Origin: Desulfogranum marinum
GTDB lineage: Bacteria > Desulfobacterota > Desulfobulbia > Desulfobulbales > Desulfobulbaceae
Direction: 5' to 3'
DNA: 64,000 nucleotides
Assembly (NCBI RefSeq): GCF_016918565.1
Contig: NZ_JAFFQD010000015.1
Location: 1-64,000 of the forward strand
Position 1 is the stretch's first letter. Every line of letters starts with the position of its first letter. Positions 18,066 through 28,020 of this stretch are shown piece after piece. Both the position numbers and the translations under genes were made by a program. The notes beneath the pieces are model-generated. The model worked only from the letters and a program-made list of their open reading frames with translations, ran no database searches and was not told where the DNA came from.

Positions 18066-18311
18066 TCAGGGTTTACGTACAAAGTCAGATAATTTGGGAG
18101 GGGTAACACAAAAGCCACTCATGCAGTCACCAATGGAATTGCTCTCAGCGTCTTCCAGATCTATCAACGCTTTTATGACATCTTCAAGGGTAGCCCCTGC
18201 AAATTCGCCGTCCAGGGAAAACCATCCTTGATTGTCTGTATACGCAAAGTTCTGCCGGACATGTGCCTGCTGCTCTTCTTGGGTTTTATCTATAAATTTA
18301 CCGGAATACAT
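18066..18311 (-). CDS. Hypothetical protein, 81 aa
   Basis: A small acidic protein preceded by a strong Shine-Dalgarno (GAGAGGAG), which supports the start. Two Cys lie in DCMSGFC. No family is recognised. It converges with the 164-aa hypothetical gene. The 213 bp upstream, to 18525, hold its promoter and nothing else I can identify. Confidence 0.65.
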   Translation of the reverse strand: MYSGKFIDKTQEEQQAHVRQNFAYTDNQGWFSLDGEFAGATLEDVIKALIDLEDAESNSIGDCMSGFCVTPPKLSDFVRKP

Positions 18312-18524
18312 GGTACTCCTCTCAAAGTAGGATACATTTGCTGAAAAGTAGTTGTTGCATGCAATGTTGTGTGATTTCCATCACGTTCTTTGCAACGATC
18401 CTTTCCAGGAGCAACCACAAACTCCCGGAAATCTCCTGTACAATCATGACCAGCAGTTTTTATGAATTTTTCTACATTTTTATCAAGACAAACCATTCAA
18501 CGGCATGTCGCCCAAAATAGATCA

Positions 18525-19895
18525 TCAGGAATGCAGTTGATAGCAGGGAGAATAAGAGGTTGTGGCTAACTTCATCCTTCCGGCATCAATAAAACCTGCA
18601 AGCAGTTGATCCAGCGGATCCATAATCTCACAATCCCCGCGTAGCTCAAACAATCCTTTTTCCTCTATTGCTCGTATTCCTGCATCTTTCACATTGCCTG
18701 CCACAATCCCGGAAAAGGCGCGTCTTAAATGTACGGCTAACTGATATTTTTCCTGATCCATGGAAAGATTCAGCTGGCTCATGCTCTCATGGGTTGGCAC
18801 AAACGGATGCTGGAAGTTGTGATCAATATGCAGTAACCAGTTGTAATAGTAGGCATCATCATTGAGTTTGCGAAATTGGCGCACCCGCTCAATCCCTTCC
18901 TTAACAGTGAGGGCAACCTTTTCCGGCTCATCAATGATAATTGTATACCTTTGCTGGGCTTCCGGGCCTAGAGTAGCACCGATAAACGCATCAATCTGTT
19001 CAAAATAAGAAGCCGCACTTTCCGGTCCCGAAAAAACAACCGGAAAAGGCATGTGCATATTCTGCGGCGCCATCAGAATGCCGAGGAGATACAAAATCTC
19101 TTCTGCAGTACCGACGCCACCGGGAAAAACAACAACCGCATGCCCGGCGCGGACGAATGCCTCCAACCGTTTTTCGATATCCGGCATAATCACCAATGCA
19201 TTCACAATGGGGTTGGGTGATTCCGCAGCAATAATTCCGGGTTCGCTGATGCCAAGATACTGGCCACTGTAATTACGTTGCTTTGCATGGCCGACTGCCG
19301 CACCCTTCATAGGCCCTTTCATTGCTCCTGGGCCACATCCCGTACAAATATCCATACCACGGAGGCCGAGTTGATACCCTACTTCCTTGGTATAATCATA
19401 TTCATGTTCCGGGATGGAGTGCCCACCCCAGCAGACAACAAGACGGGGATTGGTGCGCGGCCGCATAATGTTGGCGTTTCTCAATATATGAAAAACGGCA
19501 TTGGTTATATCACCTGAGTTGTTGAGATCAAATTTGGGATTGGTGTTGATCTCATCATCGACATAGATGATGTCACGAAGCACAGCAAACAGATGTTCCC
19601 GTATGCCTCTGATCATCTCGCCATCCACAAAAGCATTTTCGGGTGCGTTTATCAGATCGAGCTTTATACCCCGCTCCTCCTGGATAACACTGATGTCAAA
19701 ACTACTGAATCGCTCAAGCAACTCTTTCCCATCATCCAGGTATTCACCGTAATTCAAAACAGCAAGAGAACAACTGCGAAAAAGAGGGTACAGATCTCCC
19801 CTACTGGTATCCAGCAGTTTGCTGATTTCCAACCGAGATAATACATCCAGATGCCCGTTTGGGGAAATACAGGCATCCAATACAGACTGACTCAT
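18525..19895 (-). CDS. ppnN: Pyrimidine/purine nucleotide 5'-monophosphate nucleosidase (PpnN, LOG family)
   Basis: Hydrolyses nucleoside 5'-monophosphates to base and ribose 5-phosphate; the E. coli enzyme is activated by (p)ppGpp. The 456-aa length equals PpnN (454 aa). The full architecture is present: an N-terminal regulatory domain, the central Rossmann domain with GGHSIPEHEYDYT and the LOG motif PGGVGTAEEILY, and the C-terminal domain ending in the PLDQLLAGF segment. DICTGCGPGAMKGPMKGA is also conserved. Confidence 0.92.
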   Translation of the reverse strand: MSQSVLDACISPNGHLDVLSRLEISKLLDTSRGDLYPLFRSCSLAVLNYGEYLDDGKELLERFSSFDISVIQEERGIKLDLINAPENAFVDGEMIRGIREHLFAVLRDIIYVDDEINTNPKFDLNNSGDITNAVFHILRNANIMRPRTNPRLVVCWGGHSIPEHEYDYTKEVGYQLGLRGMDICTGCGPGAMKGPMKGAAVGHAKQRNYSGQYLGISEPGIIAAESPNPIVNALVIMPDIEKRLEAFVRAGHAVVVFPGGVGTAEEILYLLGILMAPQNMHMPFPVVFSGPESAASYFEQIDAFIGATLGPEAQQRYTIIIDEPEKVALTVKEGIERVRQFRKLNDDAYYYNWLLHIDHNFQHPFVPTHESMSQLNLSMDQEKYQLAVHLRRAFSGIVAGNVKDAGIRAIEEKGLFELRGDCEIMDPLDQLLAGFIDAGRMKLATTSYSPCYQLHS

Positions 19896-20714
19896 AAAAC
19901 TTCCTACTCAATAATTTTGTTTTATCTAAAAACCATATTGTTCTTCATGGTATCCGATTTCCATCAGTATTCAAAATCTTCAAGTTTATCGTCATAATTC
20001 AGCAAAGATCTAAAAACTGTCAATCTCCCTCGAACTGCAACTGTTCAGCAGTGCTTTAAATGTTCACCAACTGAACGACTTAGCGGACAAGCCCCGACTT
20101 CGATACACCGGTATACTGGACGGGCAGATCGTAAAGAGTTGGTGCTGCTGATCAGTCACTGTTCATCTTATCACAAAGTTTTGCAGGAAAAAGAGATTTT
20201 CAATCAAGCGCCTCATCCTGATCACAAGATTTCCAATCCCAATGTTTTGCCGCATAAGCATCCAACGCCCTGAGTTTTGTCACCGTACACACCCACTATT
20301 TTCATATAAAAAAATTCCAGTCAGGCTTTGGTTAGGGTCGGCACCTCCTACAAAAGGATGCACATGCCGCTCTTGATGGGAATAATTGCATCAAATTCCT
20401 GAGCATCCGAGCCAAAAGCGACTCCGATGAAAATTTTTAATTATTGAGGCACAACGGCTTTCAGCGAGTTGAAAAAAAGACCTTGATTATGCGAGTTTCA
20501 ATGTTGTAATTGAATAACAGGACAACAGAAAAATTAATCAACCCATAAACAACAGAAAACAACCATAAAAAACCATAAATTACAACAAACTCGATTGATC
20601 AGGCACCATTGCAAACGGTTCTTAAAACGAAAGAAAATGCTGAACCTGCCATTTACATCCATTCGTGAAAGTGCCGTTTGCACAATTTGCATCCAGCACA
20701 AGGGGATTCACTGC
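19896..20714. other. Long non-coding gap upstream of the secreted-protein cluster
   Basis: About 820 bp separate ppnN from the secreted repeat protein. No gene was found. The stretch contains one copy of a dispersed MITE-like repeat (20038-20160). The last 200 bp, AT-rich with several AACCATAAA-like tracts, probably hold the promoter of the downstream cluster. Confidence 0.5.
20038..20160 (-). repeat. Dispersed MITE-like repeat, copy A
   Basis: AACTGTTCAGCAGTGCT...AAATGTTCAC at the left and CGGGCAGATCGT...AGAGTTGG with GCTGCTGA at the right match the reverse complement of the repeat at 63680-63786. The ends are imperfect inverted repeats. Part of a family with copies at 31425, 55359 and 63680. 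Confidence 0.7.
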
Positions 20715-22967
20715 ATGAAAACACTCGTCACCTGTTCCATTACCACACTTTATCAATTGCCCTTCCTTGTCGCTTTCGCACTGGGCCTAAACACTCTCCC
20801 CGGACACGCAGCAACAGTGCAATATGAGTACGATGCTCAACATCAGTTAATCCGCGTTATCTATGCGGATGGTGCGACCATCAATTATGCGTATGATCCG
20901 AATGGCAACCGTGTACAAATGATCACCAGTGGTGCTGTTCAGATGACCTATGAAGATGGCGAGGATATGACCACCGCAGGTTGGGAAATTTATGACAACG
21001 ATCCTGCCGGTGCTACCATAACCAATGTATTTGATGAGCAGCGAGACGACAGAGCAATCGAGTTTATCGGCACTACCACCAAAAATGGCTATAGGCTGAA
21101 AAATGCAGATGGTACCACCTGGAATAATCTAGACTTTAAGGTGCTTGAGTGGAGCACACGATATTCTGAAAATTTCATTGTATACGTTGCAGTACAGACT
21201 ACTAAAGGCTTTCGTTATCTTTACTACACCCCTGCAAATGAGGACAAACTTGGAGATAACACCTATATCCATCATGGGCTTGGTCAATCCTTAAAAGACG
21301 GCAACTGGCACCTGGTTATCCGTGACCTGGAGTATGACCTGCAAGAAGCCCAACCAGATAATACCCTGCTTTCCGTTGATGCTTTTCTTATCCGTGGTAG
21401 CGGACGAATCGATGATATCAGGGCCCACGATGCTATTCCTGAATCCCACGACTCTGACCTGGATGGTATCTCAGACCAGGAAGAAATCAACGTCTACGCT
21501 ACTCATCCCTACCACGAAGACTCAGATAATGACGGCCTCACAGACTTTGAAGAGCTCACCTACTGGGGCACCGATTGGAACAGCGATCCGGATGGTGACT
21601 CCCTCATCAATATTCTCGATGCTGATGCTGATAATGATGGTGTCCGAGATGGTTTTGAAGTGCTGGCTGCAACTGACCCGGCTGACGGGGAATCAACTCC
21701 CGAGTCTATTACGCTTGAGGATGGAGAAGACAGCGATACCCTGGGTTGGCAAATTTATGATAACGATCCTGAAGGTGCTGTCATCACCAATGTATTTGAT
21801 GAACAAAAAGCAAGCCGTGTCATAGAATTTATCGGCAGCCAAACCAAAAATGGCTACCGGCTGAGAAATCAAGACGGTAGCAACTGGAATATTACACACT
21901 TCAAGGTGCTTGAGTGGAATATGCAATACCAGGAAAACTGTATTGTCTACATTGCAGCACAAACCGCCGATGGCTTTCGCTACCTCTACTACACTACTGC
22001 AGATTACGACAAACTTGGAGATGGCACGTATATCCATCATGGTCTTGGCGCCTCTCTCAAGGACGGTTCGTGGCAGACCGTTATCCGTGATCTGGAATAT
22101 GACCTGAAAGAGGCGCAACCAGATAATACACTTCTCTCCATTGATGCCTTCCTCATTCGTGGAAGCGGCAGGGTCGATGATATCAAAGTATACCATTCTA
22201 TTCCTGCGCAACAAGATTCCGACCATGACGGGATTTCCGACATCGATGAAATCAACACATACACAACTCACCCCTACTATGATGATTCAGACAATGACGG
22301 TCTTACAGATTTTGCAGAACTCACCTACTGGGGAAGTAACTGGAACGGTGATCCTGACGGAGACGCACGTATCAATATTCTCGATGAAGATGCAGATAAC
22401 GATGGAGTGAGCGATGGTTTTGAAGTGCAAGCCGGAACCGACCCGGCTGACCCGGAAATAATCCCAGAGGTTATCACCTTTGAAGATGCGCAAGACACGG
22501 ATCTAAAAGGTTGGCAGGTCTATGACAATGATCCGGCGGGTGCAGCCATCGCCAATGTCTTTGACGATCAACTAAATAGTCAGGTCATTGAGTTTAACGG
22601 GGTCGGCACCAAAAACGGTTTTCGTCTTAAAAATGAGGATGGCAGCTACTGGAACAACCGCAACTTCCCCATACTCCAATGGAAGATGCGCTATACTGAG
22701 AATTTCGTGATCTACTTTGCCACCCAAACCACGGATGGATTCAGGTATCTTTACTACACCCCAGCTACGGAAAATAAACTGGGAGACAGCACCTATATCC
22801 ATCACGGCCTTGGTACTTCCATACTCGATGGTAACTGGAATACGGTGAGTCGCGATCTGAAAGATGACCTGAAAGAGGCCCAACCAGACAATGAAATCCT
22901 CTCCATTGACGCCTTTCTTATACGCGGTAACGGAAGGATCGATGACGTCAAGGCTTATCGCAAATGA
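20715..22967 (+). CDS. Secreted modular protein: YD motif, three repeated beta-rich modules and Ca-binding type-3 repeats
   Basis: A 750-aa exported protein. A signal peptide ends near GHAAT (residues 1-34), followed by a short YD-repeat segment (YEYDAQHQLIRVIYADGATI) like those in RHS proteins. Three copies of a roughly 170-residue module then begin near residues 77, 332 and 587 (EDGED...GWEIYDNDPAGA, FRYLYYTP, YIHHGLG, DAFLIRGSGRIDD). The first two are each followed by thrombospondin type-3-like Asp-rich Ca-binding motifs (DSDLDGISD, DSDNDGLTD, DADNDGV). I chose the ATG at 20715 because it starts the signal peptide and follows AAGGGG; the open frame begins at 20595. Function unknown; likely a surface or matrix protein. 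Confidence 0.8.
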   Translation: MKTLVTCSITTLYQLPFLVAFALGLNTLPGHAATVQYEYDAQHQLIRVIYADGATINYAYDPNGNRVQMITSGAVQMTYEDGEDMTTAGWEIYDNDPAGATITNVFDEQRDDRAIEFIGTTTKNGYRLKNADGTTWNNLDFKVLEWSTRYSENFIVYVAVQTTKGFRYLYYTPANEDKLGDNTYIHHGLGQSLKDGNWHLVIRDLEYDLQEAQPDNTLLSVDAFLIRGSGRIDDIRAHDAIPESHDSDLDGISDQEEINVYATHPYHEDSDNDGLTDFEELTYWGTDWNSDPDGDSLINILDADADNDGVRDGFEVLAATDPADGESTPESITLEDGEDSDTLGWQIYDNDPEGAVITNVFDEQKASRVIEFIGSQTKNGYRLRNQDGSNWNITHFKVLEWNMQYQENCIVYIAAQTADGFRYLYYTTADYDKLGDGTYIHHGLGASLKDGSWQTVIRDLEYDLKEAQPDNTLLSIDAFLIRGSGRVDDIKVYHSIPAQQDSDHDGISDIDEINTYTTHPYYDDSDNDGLTDFAELTYWGSNWNGDPDGDARINILDEDADNDGVSDGFEVQAGTDPADPEIIPEVITFEDAQDTDLKGWQVYDNDPAGAAIANVFDDQLNSQVIEFNGVGTKNGFRLKNEDGSYWNNRNFPILQWKMRYTENFVIYFATQTTDGFRYLYYTPATENKLGDSTYIHHGLGTSILDGNWNTVSRDLKDDLKEAQPDNEILSIDAFLIRGNGRIDDVKAYRK
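20943..22964 (+). repeat. 765-bp unit in tandem, two full copies and one partial
   Basis: Corresponding codons of the module occur at 20943, 21708 and 22473, exactly 765 bp (255 codons) apart. The third unit stops after the beta-rich module and lacks the Ca-binding part. The copies have diverged at many positions, so the expansion is not recent. Confidence 0.8.
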
Positions 22968-23032
22968 AGACTCCAGATGCCCCATCTTTGCTTCAATTGC
23001 CTCATAAACGTCCCTATCATTCAGGAAAAGCC

Positions 23033-23755
23033 ATGGTATCAATACGCAAATCAACCCACTCAAAAAGTATGAATAAACATCTTATGACGTCCATCAAACC
23101 TCTGATCCTCACTGGCGTGCTGTTCCTGAGCGCCCTCACCCTGAACGTTTACGCCGATTGCAGTTGCAAAATTGGCAGCAACTACATTTCCACCATCGGC
23201 ATGGAATTCACCGCAGTATCATGCCCGCCGGAGGGATTATCCTATACCAATACAACTACAAGGGTTCTGTATCTGACTGATCCCATCAAATGTGGAGGTT
23301 CTTCTATCAGCAAAATAACATCATATGGTGACGCAGACCTGCCCCCTGCCCTAACAATCAGCTTTTACCAGGACCAAGGATACAAAATACTCACCAATCC
23401 AAGCGGGACACATATCATTGCTGTGCATAAAAATTTCAACGGACAGGTGGCAGGAAAGGCTGTATCGACAATTTCTCTCCCTACACCGTATGTCAGTGAG
23501 GATCTCAATCAATATTGTACCCATCCCACTCAGTTAGCAGATGCAGACAGCGATGGATTTCCAGACTGCCTTGACTGTTCCACTGATGACCCTGAGCTGT
23601 CTACTGACTGTCCGACCTGTGCCACAGAACACGCTGCATTGATAAATAGCTGCGCAGGCGAAAAAAATATAGCTGCCTTTGATAGCGAAGCCTGCAACGG
23701 CTATTGTAAAAGCAATGGCCCGCCTGTTTGCCAACCTGACGTTATTTCACGCTAA
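23033..23755 (+). CDS. Secreted Cys-rich protein, unrecognised
   Basis: About 240 aa with an export signal (LILTGVLFLSALTLNVYA) followed directly by Cys-rich sequence (DCSCKIGSN). A C-terminal part carries an Asp-rich, dockerin/type-3-like Ca-binding motif (DADSDGFPDCLDC) and several Cys pairs. The open frame starts at 22964, overlapping the previous stop (ATGA). The ATG at 23033 has an AGGAAA site; 23069 or 23084 would give a more usual signal peptide. It sits between the repeat protein and the RHS gene in one apparent operon. Function unknown. Confidence 0.65.
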   Translation: MVSIRKSTHSKSMNKHLMTSIKPLILTGVLFLSALTLNVYADCSCKIGSNYISTIGMEFTAVSCPPEGLSYTNTTTRVLYLTDPIKCGGSSISKITSYGDADLPPALTISFYQDQGYKILTNPSGTHIIAVHKNFNGQVAGKAVSTISLPTPYVSEDLNQYCTHPTQLADADSDGFPDCLDCSTDDPELSTDCPTCATEHAALINSCAGEKNIAAFDSEACNGYCKSNGPPVCQPDVISR

Positions 23756-23795
23756 CAATATATTGAAACAACCATAATCTCAGCCCTCTTTGACT

Positions 23796-26700
23796 ATGAA
23801 TACACTGGCTACTGCAAAAAACTATTGTTCGCTCCTTCTCCTGGCTGGTTTGCAATTTTTCGTTGCTCCTCCTGCAACCGGTTCTCCCCAACCCTATCTT
23901 TTCGCTCATCAGGTCAACTTTGGGACCGGGAACAAATATCACCAGGAGCGAGACATCGCTCTTAACGGACCAGGACTTTCCCTCTCATTTAAACGCACTT
24001 ACAACAGCCAGAGTACAGACTCAGCACTTGTTGGGTACGGCTGGTCTGCAAATATCACCGAACAGCTCGTTATCACCCAGGAAACGCTGCACCTCCGTCA
24101 GGCTAACGGGCGGATGGTCTATTTTGCCGACCAGGGAGTCGATACATGGTCAACGGAAAACGGCCAAAAACGAATAGTCACCAGATCGACCGATGGATAT
24201 GAGCTGCAAGAACCAAATGGTTATCTAAAAAAATATGACAACAGTGGCAAACTGACCAGCGTCACAGATACCAATAAGAACAGCTTAAGCTACTCCTATG
24301 CAGACGGAAGAATAGACTCAATCGCCACCAATTTCGGGCAAACGCTCTCCTTTACCTATACCGAAGAAAAACTTAGCGCTGTCCAGACCCCTGCAGGTAA
24401 GTTTTCTTATACTTACGATGCCAACGACAACCTTATAATAGTTTCCAAACCTGATGGTTCGTCCATCCAATATCTCTATGATGATCCCAATGATGCACAT
24501 AATCTGACAGGCCGATTGGATGAAGAAGGCAGAAAAAATTTGACTGTTGCCTATGATGCAGAGGACAGAGTGGTAACCGCTGCCCTTGAGGGTGGACTTA
24601 AGGCTGTAAGTATTCACTACAGCACGCCTTGGGAAAGGACAGTAACCGACAGCCTTGGCAATATCACTACCTACGCCTTAAAAGCCCTCAACGGCGAGGT
24701 CGTGATTGATCATTTTGAGGGTCCGGGGTGTTCGTCATGCGGGTCAACGGCCGACACGGCGTATACCTTTAATGATCGGTTGCAGATCAGCACGGCAACT
24801 GACGCCAATGGCGTCAGTACAGGATACACATATGATGAACAAGGAAATCTGCTTACTAAAACAGTTGCCCAGGGCACCCTGGTAGAACACACAGCAACCC
24901 AAACCTATACAGCTGCTAACAAGATCAGCAGTATTTCCGAGCCTTCAGTTGCCAAGCCGGGCGAGCAAAAAACGACATCCTTTGTTTATGACGATCAGCA
25001 TAACCTGACAAGCAAAACAGAAACCGGCTACTCCGGCTTAACCCTGATTTCAACAACCACTGCCTTTTCTTATAATAATAACGGGCAGCTTATCGCTGTT
25101 GATGGGCCAAGAAACGATGTCAATGATACCATCTCCTTGAGTTACCACCCTAATGAGCAAACACAGGGTAACAATCGAGGCCGGTTACACACTGTTACCA
25201 ATAGCCTGGGGCATACCATAACCTATGACGACTACACCGTATTCGGTAGCCCCACAACGATTACCGATCCTAACGGGATCGTTACCACTCGCACGTATGA
25301 CATAAACAATCGCCTTCTTGCAGTTAGCGCAAACGGCCTCACTACCAGCTATACCTATGACTCAGCAGGCAATATTACCGCCATCCAACTCCCAGGGAAT
25401 AGATCCATTGCCTATTCCTACACCTCGTCAGGATTGTTGGAAAACATTATCGATCAATCCGGCAACAGCATCAGTTACGCCTATGATAGCGAAGGGCAAA
25501 GGATTGGAGAAGAGATACATGACCCAGATGGGGTGCTCACTAAATATTCGGAATTCGAATACAACGATGCCGGAAAACTCAGCAAAACACTTCTTCCCGG
25601 GCCTGCTGAACGATCAGCCGACTATGACATAGCTGGAAATCTCGTAGAAACCATAAACGCCACCGGGCTCCATACGACCATGGAATACGACCCGCTTGGC
25701 AGGTTAACAAGACTAGCGGAAGCCGGAAAAAGCACTGGCTATATATATGACCAGGATGACAATCTTACTCAATTCACCGACCCAAAAGGTCACATCACGA
25801 CCTTTACCTATGATGATTTAGGCAGAAAAACTAGCCGCATAGCCCCCGACACCGGCATTATATATTATAGCTACGACGAAGCAGGCAATTTCATTAGCTC
25901 GATTGACGCTTTAGGAAGGAGCATCGAATACACCTATGATAGCTCCAGCAGGTTAACTCAAAGAACGTATGAAGGTATCTTTGAAACATTTATCTACGAT
26001 ACAGCAACTAACGGGATTGGCCGGCTGACAACGGTAACCGATGAACACGGTACCAGAACCCTGCAGTACAACAGCTCTGGCCGACTCACCACGGATTCGC
26101 GCTCAATCAACGGTACAGAATCAGCCATCTCTTACCAATGGAGCAATGAAACAGGTGAACTCAACGCCCTCATCTATCCCAGTGGTATGCAGGTTGAATA
26201 CAATAGAAACAATAACGGCCAAATAGAATCTATTTCAATCGACGGCCAAACTATTATAGATGCCGTAACACACCTCCCATTCGGGCCACTGAAAAGCGCT
26301 ACCCTGGGATCGACAAATCTTAACCGGAACTTTGACCAGCGCTACAACCTGACATCCATCGCAGCCGGGACCATGCAATACACTTATAGCCGCGATGCAG
26401 AAGGACACGTCACAGGCATAGACAATATATCGCCGCCAACAGTTGTTCCAGAGTCAGCAACCTACAACTATGGAGAAGGAACAAACCAAATTAACAGCAA
26501 AACAGGAAACGCACCCAAAGCGTACACCCACGATGCGGTCGGCAATATTATTGCAGACGGTACCCTCGACTTTACCTTTGACGCCCTCAACAGACTGACA
26601 GAGGTAAAACAAGGCGAAAACATCATCGCCGAGTATGGGTACGACACAGAAAACAGAAGAATTTATAAAATAGCGGATGGCGTAACCACCCATTTCCATT

Positions 26701-27464
26701 ACGATATAAATGGTATGCTCATTGCCGAAACAGATGCTGCCGGCACTCCGTTGCGAGAATACATTTATCTGGACAACGAGCCCATTGCCCTCAATGAGTA
26801 TGAAAATAATCCAGGTCTATACTATTATCTCAACGACCACCTTGGCACACCACAGCAATTGATTGCTGAGACGGGCTCTATTGTTTGGCGAGCAAAATAC
26901 CTGCCTTTCGGTAAGGCTCAAGTCTATATCGAGCTAATTACCAACAATATTCATTTCCCCGGCCAGTATTTTGATCGTGAAACAGGGTTGCATTATAATT
27001 GGCACAGATTTTATGATCCGAAGACAAGTCGTTACCTTACGGCTGATCCAATTGGGCTTCTTGGTGGGATAGACCTCTATTCTTATGTCCAAAACAATCC
27101 AATTAATTACTTTGATCCTGAAGGGTTAGAAATAGGTTATCCAGATACCATTGCGGATATTGATCTTCGGGCTGGAGTGGATGGGTTAGGCGGAGAGTCA
27201 ATGCTGGACAACTTATCAAAAGGTTCCTCACTTGCGGGATATGCTGCATTACGTTCTGGTTTTAAAAGAGAAGCTGGTTACTTTTTTATGGCAGCAACTG
27301 GAGCTGGCCTATTAAAATATGTACTATATAGTAATCGTAAATATAGGGATGCCGCTCAAGAAATTGCAAAGCAAGCTGCAAGTACAAATAACCCTATAGC
27401 GGATATGTTTTTTGATGAAATCGTCAAAAAGGCAAATCAATTTGAAGAGGAATGTAAAAAATGA
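23796..27464 (+). CDS. RHS/YD-repeat polymorphic toxin-type protein
   Basis: A 1222-aa exported protein. It has a signal peptide (about residues 1-30) and a DUF6531-like start (FGTGNKYHQERDIALNGPGLSLSFKRTYNS). About 25 YD repeats follow (Y-x-Y-D-x-x-G-N/R), then the RHS core (YYYLNDHLGTPQQLI, FPGQYFDRETGLHYNWHRFYDP, YLTADPIGLLGGIDLYSYVQNNPI...DPEG). After the DPEG boundary there is a 115-residue unique C-terminal tip with a hydrophobic helix and a Lys/Glu-rich end. In this family the core forms a shell around a toxin tip. The tip matches no toxin family I recognise. A small membrane protein overlaps its stop codon, as expected for immunity. Confidence 0.88.
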   Translation: MNTLATAKNYCSLLLLAGLQFFVAPPATGSPQPYLFAHQVNFGTGNKYHQERDIALNGPGLSLSFKRTYNSQSTDSALVGYGWSANITEQLVITQETLHLRQANGRMVYFADQGVDTWSTENGQKRIVTRSTDGYELQEPNGYLKKYDNSGKLTSVTDTNKNSLSYSYADGRIDSIATNFGQTLSFTYTEEKLSAVQTPAGKFSYTYDANDNLIIVSKPDGSSIQYLYDDPNDAHNLTGRLDEEGRKNLTVAYDAEDRVVTAALEGGLKAVSIHYSTPWERTVTDSLGNITTYALKALNGEVVIDHFEGPGCSSCGSTADTAYTFNDRLQISTATDANGVSTGYTYDEQGNLLTKTVAQGTLVEHTATQTYTAANKISSISEPSVAKPGEQKTTSFVYDDQHNLTSKTETGYSGLTLISTTTAFSYNNNGQLIAVDGPRNDVNDTISLSYHPNEQTQGNNRGRLHTVTNSLGHTITYDDYTVFGSPTTITDPNGIVTTRTYDINNRLLAVSANGLTTSYTYDSAGNITAIQLPGNRSIAYSYTSSGLLENIIDQSGNSISYAYDSEGQRIGEEIHDPDGVLTKYSEFEYNDAGKLSKTLLPGPAERSADYDIAGNLVETINATGLHTTMEYDPLGRLTRLAEAGKSTGYIYDQDDNLTQFTDPKGHITTFTYDDLGRKTSRIAPDTGIIYYSYDEAGNFISSIDALGRSIEYTYDSSSRLTQRTYEGIFETFIYDTATNGIGRLTTVTDEHGTRTLQYNSSGRLTTDSRSINGTESAISYQWSNETGELNALIYPSGMQVEYNRNNNGQIESISIDGQTIIDAVTHLPFGPLKSATLGSTNLNRNFDQRYNLTSIAAGTMQYTYSRDAEGHVTGIDNISPPTVVPESATYNYGEGTNQINSKTGNAPKAYTHDAVGNIIADGTLDFTFDALNRLTEVKQGENIIAEYGYDTENRRIYKIADGVTTHFHYDINGMLIAETDAAGTPLREYIYLDNEPIALNEYENNPGLYYYLNDHLGTPQQLIAETGSIVWRAKYLPFGKAQVYIELITNNIHFPGQYFDRETGLHYNWHRFYDPKTSRYLTADPIGLLGGIDLYSYVQNNPINYFDPEGLEIGYPDTIADIDLRAGVDGLGGESMLDNLSKGSSLAGYAALRSGFKREAGYFFMAATGAGLLKYVLYSNRKYRDAAQEIAKQAASTNNPIADMFFDEIVKKANQFEEECKK
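25303..26894 (+). repeat. RHS core duplication, copy 1 (1592 bp)
   Basis: Nearly identical at DNA level to 28142-29706. Copy 1 starts at TAAACAATCGCC and ends at TTTGGCGAGCA, after which the two diverge abruptly. The only length difference is 27 bp missing from copy 2, between two CGGCCAAA direct repeats (26216-26223 and 26243-26250). Confidence 0.9.
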
Positions 27465-27595
27465 AAACTACAAAAATGCATCTACTTGGCTTTATAATCT
27501 TACTGATCTCTTTTGCGATAATGGATTACGGCTACACTCTTCTTAGTATGTTTGCAATGATCATTGGCTTCGCTATTATGCTCAAAGGTTCTTAA
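27461..27595 (+). CDS. Putative immunity protein to the RHS tip, 44-aa membrane peptide
   Basis: The ATG at 27461 overlaps the RHS stop codon (ATGA), with GAGG about 12 nt upstream. The 44-residue product is almost entirely hydrophobic, with two likely membrane segments (LLGFIILLISFAIM and LLSMFAMIIGFAIML). Position and coupling are those of an immunity gene to a contact-dependent toxin. Assignment as immunity is inference; the sequence matches no known family, and the small size is unusual. Confidence 0.6.
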   Translation: MKTTKMHLLGFIILLISFAIMDYGYTLLSMFAMIIGFAIMLKGS

Positions 27596-27626
27596 ACTCT
27601 AAAATGTAGAGTAGCAGAGTAAAAAC

Positions 27627-28020
27627 GGGGTCAGACCACTTTAAAAATACAACATGAATAACTACCCTGAAATATACCCGCCGATCCATAAACAGAGTCG
27701 ATCACTGTAAGGTTTGATATAAGCATGCTGCCTATCGGTTGCTATTTTGCCAAGTTCAATATACTGGGGATGAGGAGTTAACAATTCCATGGTTTCCCCA
27801 TCAGCATTAGCACGATAACTCGACCATCGATACTCCCCAGGATGTTCTACCATGTCGGCACGAACAAGATTGAGCTCAATGTATCTTTGGCAGGTAAGCA
27901 AGTAGTTATCTTCTTGAGCAATACATTACCGAAACCGCCCTTCCCACAGGATCCCTGTTCTTTTATATGTCCGATTGAAATACTGGACATACCGCTGCCC
28001 TAGTTTTTTCATCAGCAGAG
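27627..28020 (-). pseudogene. RAYT (REP-associated tyrosine transposase) fragment 1
   Basis: Encodes the middle part of the same transposase as the intact copy at 32486-33175 (YLLTCQRYIEL...VEHPGEYRWSSYRAN). Both ends are gone: the C-terminus departs after ...RQHAY and the N-terminal part with the HUH motif stops where a REP repeat begins at 28021. The 3' flank keeps the motif GGGGTCAGACCACTTT (27627-27642). Confidence 0.8.

Noticed and set aside
18290-18496. 68-codon minus-strand frame overlapping the 81-aa gene
   Set aside because: Overlaps the start of a gene with a strong ribosome binding site and has no good start signal of its own.
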